Below the pieces are notes generated by a model. The model saw only the letters and a program-made list of their open reading frames with translations, was not told where the DNA came from and ran no database searches. 64,000 nucleotides of DNA from Aporrectodea caliginosa. Taxonomy: Eukaryota; Annelida; Clitellata; Crassiclitellata; Lumbricidae. Location: assembly GCA_020284085.1 (NCBI GenBank), contig JACEVL010000205.1, forward strand, positions 616,001-680,000. The letters are read 5' to 3'. Positions 1-27,312 of this stretch are shown one piece after another. The first letter of the stretch is position 1. Each line of letters opens with the position of its first letter. A program made the translations under genes and the position numbers.

Positions 1-116
1 CAGGCTGCCATACAGTTATATTTGACTCCTGTTAAACTTGTTATCATCTGTTAATACTACCGGTATATCATGTAATCTTACTGCATACTTGTCAGTTTAA
101 ATTAATAGATGAATAT

Positions 117-298
117 TATTATTATTAGTAGTAGTAGTAGTGGTAGTGGTAGTGCTAGTGGTAGTGGTAGTTGTAGTGGCAGTGGTAGTAGCAGTAGAGG
201 TAGTAGTAGTGGTAGTAGTAGTGGCAGTGGTAGTAGTAGAGGTAGTGTAGTGATAGTAGGAGTATTATTATTGTTGTTAGTAGTATTAGTATTATTGA
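117..298 (+). repeat. Imperfect AGT/GGT trinucleotide array
   Basis: Runs of ATT, then AGT and GGT units, just before the first visible TFCP2-like exon. It opens a Ser/Gly-only reading frame that is repeat-derived, not a gene. Confidence 0.85.
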
Positions 299-334
299 CT
301 GTTGCCTGTTAGATATTTTGCCTTGTGTCAATAG

Positions 335-16580
<16,246 letters not shown>

Positions 16581-17541
16581 GTAAGTCTATAGCTTACTCA
16601 ATAAGTTAGCACTTACTGCTTTGGCAAGTCCAGAAAAATAGAATAGAATTGTCCACTCTTGAAGATGTGCTTGAACAGTGTACTATAATAGTTACGAATC
16701 CATCTGTTTTGCAAATCAGCCTGACATTGTTAAGTGGTCGTTTCCAGCATAATGGTTGTTGCTTGTTTCTTTATCGATAATATTACCAGGCACTTCGATA
16801 TCTTTAAAATGAAGACTGTCACGATCAACGCATTAGCCTCAGCACTATAGCTAACTTGTCTTGACTATACACCTTTGTGAAGTACTTGAAACACTAAATA
16901 TTAAGTACGTGCATATATACATGCATACAGGCCAAAACAGAGGAGGCAGGGGGCCAGCTGGGGCTAAAAAATTGAGCTATGAAGTCAATAGATAGATAGT
17001 AGCTGGGGCTACTACTCTTCCTGATAGAGAGTCAAAGATGAAAGGGGATATATTTGTACATGACCTAGATACGGACCAGTGACTGAACCATCGTGTTCCC
17101 CTCTTAAAATGTTTGATGATTAATTGCATATTATATACAGAAGTCATATCATTAGCACTGATTGATTACCAAAATACTTAATGAGCCGTTTAAAATTAAT
17201 GGTGGACCTGTAAATTTCCCTTCTGGCCTGGGCCAGGGGCCTATTAACCAGCCTTAAAGAGCCTGCATGTATACATACTTATACATACAGACGACTGCAT
17301 GACTACTACCATGGCCAATAGTACCGTCAACATCAGTGGCGTAGCCAGGTTTTAACACCAGAGGGAGCGAGCACATAAAAAAGGTCCCACTTACATAAGT
17401 AAATAATTTCAATTAGGCCTAATTACATTCATGTTGATTATACGTATTTATCTTCGTATTTTAAATAGATACAGTGAAACACCCAAAAGGTGGCATATGC
17501 ATTATGTACAGTAGATTAGTAATACTAATAATACTGTAGAG

Positions 17542-18593
17542 CAGAGGTGGGCAAACTACGGCCCGCGGGCCAGATCCGGCCCGCCAACGCATTTTATCCG
17601 GCCCGCCAACGCATTTTATCTGGTCCAAACAATTATTCAGAAAAGTAAAAAGTTATAAATTTCAGACCGCAAGAGGAATTCCTCATGCTGCTTTCTTATT
17701 TGCTATTCTGGTTTGTATTATTCGCATCCACTTATATCTGTGAACAAACATTTTCAACTTTGAAGATAAACAAATCCAAGTAAAAATCTCAGTTTAGCTG
17801 ATCTAAATTTCAACTCCATAATATACGAATGTGAACTTAGTCTCTCGAAGCCGTTATTATCGGCTTCTCCAGCTCAGAGTGGTTCTCGCTCTTTCTCATG
17901 ATGCCCTATAGTGGCTCTTGCTTTCGTCACTAGTCGAATTGACCACTGTTCATCGACTCTCCTTGGCCTCACCTATAGGACTTCTGGGGCGACTATATCG
18001 GGTTCTGTGCTCGGCTGCTTGGCTCATTGTGCGAATTCCCAAATTCGGCTCTGTCTTTGCCTACATGCGCGATGTGTTGCACTGTCTTGCTGCCTGTGGC
18101 ATAACGGATCTCATACCGGATTCCTGCTTTTGTTTCACGCTGCACCCTCGGCTGTGCTATATCTTACCTCCAGGGATGATCTCTGCAGCCCGGTGGCCGA
18201 CGTTGTAGCAGGCCCTCCATCTGGAATGACCTACCATCGGAGCTGCGTTTGCTACCTCTGACCAATCTAACTGCGTTTTATAAATCACGTAAGTCTTTTT
18301 TTAAATAGCCGTGTCTGGGCTAGGAACACCCTGAGTAGGTTTGTTGAAGGTGAGCTATGTAAGTCCCCAGAATTAATGAATGCAACCAGTGCAATCACTC
18401 TGGATTAAGGGAAAATTGTTATGCATGTTCACAGTTGCATACATCTCACAAGTTACAGCCAAAGTACAATTAATTTTAAATCGGTAAACATTTTAAATTT
18501 TAGTTGTTATTAAAGTTAGAAATTTGTATGTGGCCCCCTGAATATTTTGGGTGTGTAATGTGGCCCAATGTGCCAAAAGTTTGCCCACCCCTG
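17542..18593. mobile_element. Inner hAT element with transposase remnant and 8-bp target duplication
   Basis: Flanked by CTGTAGAG at 17534-17541 and 18594-18601. Terminal inverted repeat CAGAGGTGGGCAAACT / AGTTTGCCCACCCCTG. At 17718-17780 the plus strand reads LFASTYICEQTFSTLKINKS, the hAT transposase C-terminal dimerisation motif, ended by a stop. A LINE fragment interrupts the element. Confidence 0.88.
17830..18390 (+). mobile_element. CR1/L2-like LINE 3' fragment, innermost of the nest
   Basis: Plus-strand frames show VTSRIDHC and SAYMRDVLHCL-like pieces of the reverse-transcriptase C-terminus broken by frameshifts, followed by a degenerate GTCTGGGCTAGGAACACC and GCTATGTAAGT end. Close relative of 52000-52565. 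Confidence 0.65.
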
Positions 18594-18907
18594 CTGTAGA
18601 GTACTGTAATAGTACAATAACATTACGATATGCGCCGTTTGACTTGCATACCGTAGAAACCCGGTATGTTTCTGGGCCATAAAAATTGCGAAAAGGCCCC
18701 ACATTTGGCCAAAATGGTCTCAGGGGGAGCGGCCGCTCCCCTGCTCCCCCTCTGGCTACGCTACTGGTCAACATATCACCACCACCAATATTTGCCGTCA
18801 GATCCCAGTTCTACTGGTAACCTTCATGCAAATATTTGCACAGAATTTTGTCTCCTTGTATCAGACTGCTANTCAGTATTAGCTTCGTTCCGGTTACGTG
18901 TTGCTAG

Positions 18908-19408
18908 TATTTTACAGCTAATTCAACTCGAAAATATATCGATGTATTAGGCGAAATGGTTAGTAATTATAATAACGCGAGACATTCTTCTATTAAAATG
19001 ACGCCTGCAAAAGCGAGCGTGAAAAATAATGAAAAGACTGTATGGATGAACTTGTACGGTGATGAAATTTCAGAACCCATTAAGCCTATGTTCTCGGTAG
19101 GTGATAAAGTTAGAATAACGAAGAAAAAGACTACATTTGAAAAAGGATACACGGCGAGATGGTCTGAAGAAGTGTTTACCGTGTCTGGAGTTCAATACAC
19201 TGATCCTCCAACCTATAAGATTAAAGATTATAACGGAGAAGAAATTCAAGGCTCATTCTACGAGCAAGAGCTACAGAAGACGACTCAAGAAATATATAGG
19301 ATTGAAAAAGTGATTAGAAAACACGGGAAGAAATCTTTGGTTAAATGGCTTGGTTATCCGGAGTCGTTCAATTCCTGGGTCGATAACGAAGACTTAACGA
19401 CCGTGTGA
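18908..19408 (+). pseudogene. Polinton/Maverick integrase, C-terminal part with chromodomain
   Basis: In frame from 18908 the sequence reads YFTANSTRKYIDVLGEMVSN then YNNARHSSIKMTPA, the end of the Polinton-type retroviral-like integrase core. Next comes VGDKVRITKKKTTFEKGY and the GSFYEQEL motif, then a chromodomain-like YRIEKVIRK...LVKWLGYP..FNSWV, and a stop at 19406-19408. A stop (TAG at 18905-18907) and unrelated sequence lie just upstream, so the catalytic DDE residues are absent. The retained 166 codons are intact, suggesting a recent truncation or low decay. In Polintons the integrase gene lies near one end, but no terminal inverted repeat was identified here. Confidence 0.85.
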
Positions 19409-19465
19409 CGGCTCATCATCAAAACTGACGACTGATCGAAACTGTTGGGAACTTTCGCGACCTTT

Positions 19466-19516
19466 GACTCATCGATCGATACCTTGGGGATTTCCGATAG
19501 TTTCGATCGATGAGTC
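19466..19516. repeat. Perfect 14-bp inverted repeat downstream of the integrase
   Basis: GACTCATCGATCGA at 19466-19479 and its exact reverse complement at 19503-19516, with a 23-bp spacer. Immediately 3' of the integrase stop, so it could be a transcript-end hairpin or part of the Polinton terminal region. Confidence 0.7.
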
Positions 19517-20226
19517 ATAGCGAGAACTTGGGTATTATATATAAATATGGTTTCTTATAGGTTCAATTTGTAGTAATAACCAATAGTTTGGGTGGTTGGC
19601 CCAGAGGATTTATATTATTACTACTTACTTCTTCAGTTCAAAAGAGTTCAAATGTTTGTTCAATTAAATGACTTATTATAAAAGGCAGATTACTACTACT
19701 GCTACTGCAGCTGCTGCTGATACTAGCCTACCCTACTAATTTCTGGGAATGTTAATTTTTGGCAGTTCGATTTTATTATGATAAATGCAAATGCTGTCAA
19801 CTGTCAAGACTGGATGAGACTCTATTGCTAAGTGTGTGAGACAGTACTTTTCAGCGTGTTCCAGGAAAGTGAGCAATTGCTAATGAAGAAATTCTAACAC
19901 CTGAATGATCAGGAGCACCTCCCCTGATCACAAACTCCAGTTTGAAATTTCTCAACTAGTACTGGCAAATTGATATATCTGTAACGCCCAACCGTTTCAT
20001 TTAACTGCAGACACCATGAATCTTTACACAACATTTATGCTACGTCTGTGATTAATCGTTTTTCTTCCAAGTATTTACAACTTGTCTTCAACCATCCTCG
20101 ATCCGAGGGTTGTGTCGCTCCATGGACAAGTCTTCTCCACCTTTTTTGGTATTTACAACATGTTCCCAATATTACTGTTAAACAATTACAATTACAATTG
20201 GTAAAACAGCGGTCTTCCGGACCTAC
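19517..20226. other. No gene recognised between Polinton fragment and STRA6-like copy A
   Basis: AT-rich sequence with short CTG/CAG-type runs near 19695-19720. No exon of the TFCP2-like C-terminus and no 3'-half STRA6-like exon was found. The last 40 bases (about 20187-20226) resemble the matching B intron, so the A/B homology ends about here. Confidence 0.5.
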
Positions 20227-20352
20227 CTTGCGGCGACGGTTTCGTATTCGTATACAATTTCTGACTAAATCCAGAACATAGGAAACTCCAACAACATAAA
20301 ATGCAATATATATCGGGATTTTGAATAGATGAAATGCAACTCCAAGGAATCC
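20227..20352 (-). CDS. STRA6-like A, exon matching B 46158-46277
   Basis: Reads GFLGVAFHLFKIPIYIAFYV then VGVSYVLDLVRNC and a basic tail IRIRNRRRK, the fourth transmembrane segment and cytosolic basic stretch (WYPVQLVRSFSRR in human). Acceptor TTGTAG, donor GTAGGT; 42 codons, phase 0. Last copy A exon present. Confidence 0.82.
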
Positions 20353-21116
20353 CTACAATTGCAAGAAATTACAAGCAGAGTTCCATAAGTCAAGGGCGCA
20401 GAGATGGATTTAAAACTTACTAGTAATATCCTGACAAAAATGAAACACGCATAATTATAAGATTTTTATGAGTCTTGGACATGTATGAATGCATCATATC
20501 ATATGCATGTCGATGTATGCAAGTACGTATGCTTTTTGTATGTCTGCATGTAGGCCTACACATACATTCAGTCCATTCTGGGTACCCGATTGTTTCCCTC
20601 AAAAGTTAATAAGATAATCATGTGATCTGCCTGTTTTAAATTTCCAAACTTATGTTCGGTAATTAATGATTGTTCTGGATCACAACTTGTAAACTATTCT
20701 CTGGAAACAATAAAAGGATTGATTGATTGATTGATTGATGTATATGTATCATTTGTATGTATGCATGGACTGTATTTGGATTAATTTCCTTGCTTGCTGT
20801 GTCTGCTCGTTTAAAGCTGAGTTTGGCAAAGGTCATGTTCTCTTACAAGCTATAAGAGGTGTTTAGAAGCTATACATTGTTTAGAAAAGCCTTACAGAAC
20901 TAGAAAATAAACTTTTATTACAATGTCTCTCTGCTACATTCACTTCATCACTCGCTTTCTCTGGCTCTGGTAGTTTTTCTCCCTTCTAGGTGTGCCTTTT
21001 GCTCTGGATTCCTTGTATTACTATAATTATTGAGTGTTACTTTGGATTATTACCTCAATGTTGTTGTATTTTATTTCAACACCTGTTATAATTGATGAAC
21101 TGGATCAATAAAAATT

Positions 21117-21149
<33 letters not shown>

Positions 21150-21399
21150 TCTCTCTCCCTCGCTGTCTCATTTAGTCTACACCGCGTTTTGTCACAATAC
21201 CAGTGACCTTTCACACGATTTCAACACTCTGTGCTTTCCTGACTATCTCGTTGCACACCAACCGCTTGAATTCCTTGTCATCCGTCTGCTTGCCTTCCCG
21301 ACTGTCTGCCTCTACGTTTGCCTGTCTGTCTGCCTATCTGCATGTGTACCTGCTTGTCTATTTAATTTCGCGCTTACTTTATAGAATCCGCTTGAATTT

Positions 21400-22192
21400 C
21401 TGTTCGCCTGTCTGCCTGCCTTTTTGCCTGCCTTGCTGCCTGCCTTCCTGCCTGCCTGCCTTCCTGCCTTCCTGCCTTTCTGCCTGCCTGCCTTGCTGCC
21501 TGCCTGCCTTGCTGCCTGCCTGCCTTCCTGTCTGCCTGCCTTGCTGCCTGCTTCCTGCCTGCCTGCCTGCCTTTCTGCCTGCCTTGCTGCCTTCCTTCTG
21601 CCTGCCTTCCTGTCTGCCTGTCTGCCTTCCTGCCTGCCTGCCTTCCTGTCTGCCTGCTTTCCTGCCTGCTTTCCTGCCTGCCTTTCTGCCTGCCTTTCTG
21701 CCTTTCTGCCTGCCTTCCTGCCTGCCTTTCTGTCTGCCTGCCTTGCTGCCTTCCTGCCTGCCTGCCTTCTGTCTGCCTGCCTGCCTGCCTGCCTTCCTGT
21801 CTGCCTGCTTTCCTGCCTGCTTTCCTGCCTGCCTTTCTGCCTGCCTTGCTGCCTGCCTTTCTGCCTGCCTGCCTGCCTGCCTGCCTGTCTTCCTGCCTGC
21901 CTTTCTGCCTGCCTTGCTGCCTGCCTTCCTGTCTGCCTGCCTGCCTGCCTTCCTGCCTGCCTGCCTTCCCTGTCTGCCTGCTTTCCTGCCTGCCTTCCTG
22001 TCTGCCTGCCTTCCTGTCTGCCTGCTTTCCTGCCTGCCTTGCTGTCTGCCTGCCTTGCTGTCTGCCTGCCTGCTTTCTCTGCCTGCCTTCCTGTCTGTCT
22101 GCATGCCTGCCTGCCTTCCTGTCTGCCTGCCTTCCTTCCTGTCTGCCTGCCTTCCTACTGCCTTCCTGCCTGCCTGCTTATATGTGTCCCTT
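21400..22192 (+). repeat. CCTG/CTGC-type array of about 790 bp in a copy A intron
   Basis: Units of TGCCTGCC, TTCC and GTCTGCC variants. It opens long Leu/Pro/Ala/Cys frames (plus strand) and Arg/Gln/Ala/Gly/Lys frames (minus strand) that are repeat artefacts. Copy B has only a short TCTG run at the equivalent place (46494-46530). Confidence 0.95.
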
Positions 22193-22244
22193 CTGCCCTT
22201 GATAGGTCAATGAATGATAATATTATATCTGACCTCTCCAACAG

Positions 22245-22510
22245 GACAGGAATAGAAATATTCCGTGTACGTCGCAATCCTACAGAAACGACAAAAAACC
22301 GTAATAATACCGTCGTAATATTCTCTTGTATATCTCTTACTCCAATGCAAGAATCTGATCAATGCAAAGACTAGCGTTAGGGTAGAAATAGGTCGATTTT
22401 GTAGTTTCTCCGAAGGACTGCAACCATATAGGCACACGTTGGAGCCAACTTAAAATGCCAATTAAAACTGCTTTGCATTAAAATTAGACGACTCCTTTAT
22501 CTTCTCAACA
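22245..22510 (-). pseudogene. STRA6-like A segment matching B 46744-46974, with stops
   Basis: Minus strand reads VEKIKESSNFNAKQF followed by a stop, where B reads VVEMIKESANFIAKQF. The alignment continues leftward, including a CTGTAG-GATTGCGACGTACACGG piece matching B's AAAG-GATTGTGAATTACACC. Either the B segment is not wholly coding or A has decayed here. Confidence 0.5.
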
Positions 22511-22732
22511 GCGCATGTGGACACCATATCAATCGATTTTAAATGCAACTGCATACTGTTAGCTACTTTTAAGATTTCATATCTTATTATCATAACTGAT
22601 AACTGAACTCGGAATGTAATGCAATGGGGCAAAATCGGATTTAAGCGAAAGCAAATGATGTGTAGTGGTAGGATGTTTCTAATGCAAATTCTAATGACTC
22701 TCTTACGCCTTCATTAAACGCCACTGTCTGAT

Positions 22733-22872
22733 GATGAAGCATCAATCGATGGCGCTGAGCAATTGTGAGCGAAGGACGTGCTCTAGGCCCCTAATAGTAC
22801 CCGTTTAAAAGTAGAACCGAACCCACATACATTACAGTATGAACACTCTAACCAATCGGCGACTGTGTCCGA
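22733..22872 (-). mobile_element. tRNA-derived SINE copy
   Basis: Minus-strand head (GCCGATTGGTTAGAGTG) and body (GAGCACGTCC...CAATTGCTCAGCGCC), same family as 7150-7365. It lies in the intron between copy A exon 3 and the next segment. Confidence 0.6.
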
Positions 22873-23146
22873 CGTTACAGTTTGAGTTAAAGTACTTTTT
22901 AATAGATAGGTACAACTTACAAGGCGCTTCTAAAAGATACAATTGTTCTGTTACTATAGAATTATATTTTCTACTGTAATTACTGATAGGATAACATAAA
23001 TGCGCAATTGGAGACTTTTCTTCCTCTGACAGTTTGTATACCCACTGCACATACATACTCCTCAGCTTCATTATGCTCATTTTTCAGCTGACAGTTATAA
23101 ATGATGATGATGATAAAAATAGGAGAAACTATAATAATAATAATAC

Positions 23147-23271
23147 GAACCAGGGAATCAGGTATAGTATCCCCACGACGTTTGCAGCGATGGAGTGTCT
23201 GTGATCAATGCAAGCCAGCAGCGGATAGAAGACAAGGCAAATGCACATGGCTTCAAATAACTTATGGAACA
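23147..23271 (-). CDS. STRA6-like A, exon 3
   Basis: Contains AMCICLVFYPLLACIDHRHS then IAANVVGILYLIPWF, matching the third transmembrane region of STRA6 ([20 protein letters not shown]). Acceptor CTTTTAG. The donor may be GTATTA (as given, phase 0) or four bases earlier (GTTCGT). Confidence 0.8.
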
Positions 23272-24553
23272 CTAAAAGAAGACGAAAACAATAGGCTGCA
23301 CTGAACACCACGTGCGATCACGCTGGGGGGGCAAGGAATAGGAGGACAGAGAAACGAGCGTCCGAAAACTTTTTTGAATTTCAACACTGTAATGGTAGCA
23401 TTTTAAGCTGTCACCGGAAGAAAATTGCTCTATTATTTCAGCGCTGATAGTAGCCAACTGTGGCTCGTAGCTAGATGTTAAATGTTCGCGTTTTTCTATA
23501 GCGACCGTGGCCTATATGACCTCGACCCTGCTCATTTTCAAGGAATTGATCGTGTGATATCCTTCATCACGCTCGCCCGTTCGAATGGACTCCACGCAAA
23601 TGTATGGTCCCCGTGCAAGGACCGTGCTAGCCCGAGGTTTAAGCTGTAGTTTGAACCGTATTTGAGTTTGACTACAGTTAATACTAGCAAACCCGACATT
23701 TAAGTTATTGAAATTAGTATAAAAACTAGAAAATACGTTCAATATCCAAGAACGCCATACGCCTTAAGGTAAACAGTTTGCTGAACAGATACAATTAGCA
23801 GACATAGTTTACAAATGGTATACAGACCAAGCAAGAAGGATTCAACCACCGAATCGGGCAAACAATCGACAATAAAAGCAGAACGTCGACTGCTTTAAAC
23901 GACTGTACTCTAACCAAGTAAAACGGGACTAAGCCTACCAATCGGCACGAAAAGATCGACCTGCATCGTTTCGTGTAAATCCTTCTTGTGATTTATGTGA
24001 TGTTTCAACAGCTCAAAGTTTGTTTGAAAAGAAAACAACTTTGGAAGAGGAAAAGAGGACCTTCAATGAAAAATGTCAAACCACAGACCACATAGGGTAC
24101 CCCCCCTAAAAAACTCACCAGATTTGCACGAATCCCAAGACCCAGCCTGACCAGGGATGGGGGGGGGCAGCTGCCCCTTCCTCCCGTGGCGACGCTAATG
24201 CTGCACTGAACACCATGTAGGCCTACGATCATGCTAATCTAACAATACTCTTAGAACTAATAATTCGCCAAGCGTCTTACCAAATGCAGCTACTTCGTAA
24301 TTTCTGCAAAGCAAGTGCATGTATGTATATACATGTATACCTTGACTTTAAATACCACCTTTCAGAAATTGCACATAGCCGCTTCGCAATCATTTGGCAC
24401 TCCATACATGTATATCTCACTCGGTTCCCAACTCTCTATTTTAATCGATAGCAGTCTGTTAGTCTTACTTTCTTCAGAACTTTGTAAGATAGTTTATCAA
24501 AGTCCCAGTAACAGTTACCGAGTTGTACTAAAGGCTATTATTGTTTGTATTAA

Positions 24554-25325
24554 CCCTCGGGCTACCAAAGGGGGTGGTTGCCACCCCCTAGGTTTTTTCA
24601 TCTCAAACTTTTTCCGTATGGAATAAAAATTTGACCTTTTAGGTAGCTGTAGGGGGTTCATTTACACACATTTTGAGGTAAAATGTGAGATGATTTCTCA
24701 CACCGTTCAAAAGTTATACCCAATATACCCGAGGTACCAGAGGGGTGGATACCCCTCCTAGATTTTCGACTATATCTTATCCGTCATTTAATATTAAGAG
24801 ACACAAATTATACCATTCTATAGAGGGAATGTGGGGCTACATTTCTATGGTCACTGAGTTGACCTGAGACAACCGGAAGTGCTCAAAATAAATAATAATA
24901 CGCGTAATCTGTGTGAAAATGGCTGAATACAGCATTACACCGTAAACCGATATATATGTATGGATATATATGTATGGATGTACATTTATACTATATAAAC
25001 ATGTGTAAGGGATGATTGTGTGTATCTTTTTATATATAGATTAGTTTCAAAACACACATAATCTTATATTTGTTTATCCAAAAGTACAAAATGTACGCAA
25101 TAATATACAATATTGCTAATTAATAGGTTCCGTTGTTAAAAGTGATGTAATTTCGAGGTGCATTCACATAATGTACAACTAAATATACCATTCTGTGCAG
25201 AAATGAATGCTGAATCCACTGCTATATTACAAGTTATGATATGTAAAACCAAACACGAAATCCAGGGGGGGTAACCACTCCCCCTTGGTAGCCAGTGTTA
25301 CAAAAAGCTTGGTATACCCCTAGGG
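24554..25325. mobile_element. piggyBac-like MITE with TTAA target sites (772 bp)
   Basis: Flanked by TTAA at 24550-24553 and 25326-25329. Ends begin CCCTCGGGCTACCAA and, on the other strand, CCCTAGGGGTATACCAA. G/C-rich palindromic subterminal blocks (GGGGGTGGTTGCCACCCCC near the left) and no transposase ORF. CCCT ends with TTAA duplication are the piggyBac signature. Confidence 0.75.
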
Positions 25326-25382
25326 TTAAGGGGCGTTTGTTGACTACGGCTCTTTGAATCAACCCTCCAGCCAGAGTGAGAG

Positions 25383-25515
25383 AAAGGACTTATGGCCGAT
25401 TAATTAAAGCGCTCGCTTAGGTTAGAGCCTCTCTGCAAAAGTTACTGTATAGAGACCTTCAGCGAATCCTTCAGTCAAAATTGCCTAGCGACGAAGATTG
25501 ATGCTCAGTCATTAA
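25383..25515 (+). mobile_element. tRNA-derived SINE copy
   Basis: GGCCGATTAATTAAAGCGCT head, TTACTGTATAGAGACCTTCA body and CATTAAATAGGTCTTAGTAAATGTAAT tail leading into GAT and AAT arrays. Degraded member of the 7150-7365 family. Confidence 0.55.
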
Positions 25516-25533
25516 ATAGGTCTTAGTAAATGT

Positions 25534-25666
25534 AATGATGATGATGACGACGACGATGACGATGATGATGATGATAATAATAATAATAATTATTATTATA
25601 ATAGTAATATTAATAATAATTTAATAGTAATAATAATAGTAATTATAGCGCTTTAATTAATGGGCC

Positions 25667-25743
<77 letters not shown>

Positions 25744-25745
25744 GT
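25534..25745 (+). repeat. GAT, AAT and ATT trinucleotide arrays
   Basis: GATGAC units, then AAT (25573-25640), then an ATT run (25674-25743), giving self-complementary arms. Intronic in copy A, ending about 55 bp from exon 2. Confidence 0.9.
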
Positions 25746-25799
25746 TATATTATTGTGGCGCAATTTTACATAATTACGTGAATGAGCGCCAATTCTTAC

Positions 25800-25960
25800 C
25801 GTTAACCCATCCGTATTTCCTAGTCCATTCTTCGTTGTCTTTTGGAATCAGATTAAAATGGGATTCACCAAAAAACATTGGTACTATGTCGTTCGCTATA
25901 ATCATGAAGCAGGCGGCATAGGCCCATCGTCTGCCGATCTCGTCCATGAAATTCAATGGC
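25800..25960 (-). CDS. STRA6-like A, exon 2
   Basis: Begins PLNFMDEIGRRWAYAACFMI and ends WTRKYGWVN, paralleling human [20 protein letters not shown] (second transmembrane segment). 161 nt, same length as in B. Acceptor TTTTTTAG, donor GTAAGA. Confidence 0.88.
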
Positions 25961-26207
25961 CTAAAAAACGGAAGATATAAATATATCTAATAAAAAAAAA
26001 TTAATAAAACTAAGCTTTGTAAATGTAATCAAATTAAGGCAGTTCAATGGAGTATCGTTCAGTTTCATGTAAGATCCCTCCAGTTGCAGACTTGCAGTAT
26101 TTAAATAATAATATCAACCTTTTTTTTAAATTTGTAAAAATTACAGATAATCACAATAATATGGATGGATGGATGAATAGCTAGTTATTCAATGCGAGAA
26201 ACATAGA

Positions 26208-26370
26208 TATATAGGCTGACAGGCAGACAGACAGACAGATAGACAGATAGACAGATAGACAGACAGACATACAAGACAGACAGGCAGACAGATAGACAGA
26301 TAGATAGATACATAGACAGACAGACAGACAGGCAGACAGACAGGCAGGCAGGCAGGCATGCAGACAGAAC

Positions 26371-26424
<54 letters not shown>

Positions 26425-26650
26425 TAGATAGATAGATATATAGATAGATCGATAGATAGATAAACAGACAGATAGACAGAGAGATAGATACATATACAGA
26501 CAGACAGACAGACAGGCAGGCAGGCAGGCAGACAGACACACAGACAGACAGACAGATAGATACATAGATACACAGATACACAGACAGACAGACAGACAGA
26601 TAGGCAGCCAGGCAGGCAGGTACGTAGGTTCTTAATTAGAGGAAGGTAAG

Positions 26651-26686
<36 letters not shown>

Positions 26687-26730
26687 TAGACTTATTAGAC
26701 TGTCAGGCTTATAGATAAATAGGCAGAGAG
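26208..26730 (+). repeat. GACA/GATA/GGCA tetranucleotide array in copy A intron
   Basis: Mixed GACA, GATA and GGCA units. All three minus-strand frames stay open and give Cys/Leu/Ser/Val- and Ile/Tyr-rich peptides. These are artefacts. B has a homologous but longer GATA array. Confidence 0.95.
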
Positions 26731-26809
26731 TTAGACAAATAAATTGACAGACAGGTACGTAGATGAATAGATAGACCGATATGGACAGACACATAGACAG
26801 ATCGCTTAC

Positions 26810-26895
26810 TGTAAAAAGCCAGGTCTGCTCCAACAACAGTTTGGCCATCGCTTCATTCGACGAACGACGAACGACAGACCAATGGTTACGATCAC
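26810..26895 (-). CDS. STRA6-like A, exon 1b
   Basis: Reads VIVTIGLSFVVRRMKRWPNC then CWSRPGFL. The RR..RWP.C..GRPG block is a hallmark of STRA6 (VRRRQLWPDCVRGRPG in human) just after the first transmembrane helix. Acceptor TACTTTAG, donor GTAAGC; it rejoins exon 1a in phase 0. Confidence 0.85.
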
Positions 26896-27104
26896 CTAAA
26901 GTACAAAACAGACTTCATGGAAAGTAGCCTATATCAATGGAAATTTCCTAAATTTATTAATCACTTTCAAACGAACGAAAGAGAGGACAAGACACTTATA
27001 AGCGCCAAGTAGAAAAAGAGCTATTATGAATAGAGAATTGAATCTAATAAAATAATTAGAAGAAGACAGACATGTGGGCTGAGGCAGAGGATCAAACAGG
27101 CAGA

Positions 27105-27248
27105 GGGACGGAAGGAAGGATGGATGGATAGATTGACGGATGGATGGATGGACGGATGGATGGATGGATAGATTGACAGATGGATGGACGGACGGAAGGA
27201 TGGATGGATGAATAGATTGACGGATGGATGGATGGACGGAATGGAAGG

Positions 27249-27312
<64 letters not shown>

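Larger units (their letters stand above)
17334..18766. mobile_element. Outer hAT-type MITE with 8-bp target duplication, carrying nested insertions
   Basis: Flanked by GTCAACAT at 17326-17333 and 18767-18774. Ends are CAGTGGCGTAGCCAGG and TGGCTACGCTACTG. Most of its present length is the inner hAT element; the outer element itself would be only about 370 bp. Confidence 0.85.

Noticed and set aside
18841..18900. Ambiguous base (N at about 18872) beside the Polinton fragment as a sign of misassembly
   Set aside because: One ambiguous base is not enough to infer a join; noted only because the adjacent region is structurally suspicious.
16581..20226. Search for the TFCP2-like dimerisation exon and for copy A 3'-half exons
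   Set aside because: No segment with the right acceptor phase and recognisable sequence was found by eye; a translated search with a family profile would be decisive.
21203..22374. Overlapping 240-336 codon frames rich in Leu-Pro-Ala-Cys or Arg-Gln-Ala-Gly
   Set aside because: They are translations of a CCTG-type simple repeat on both strands.
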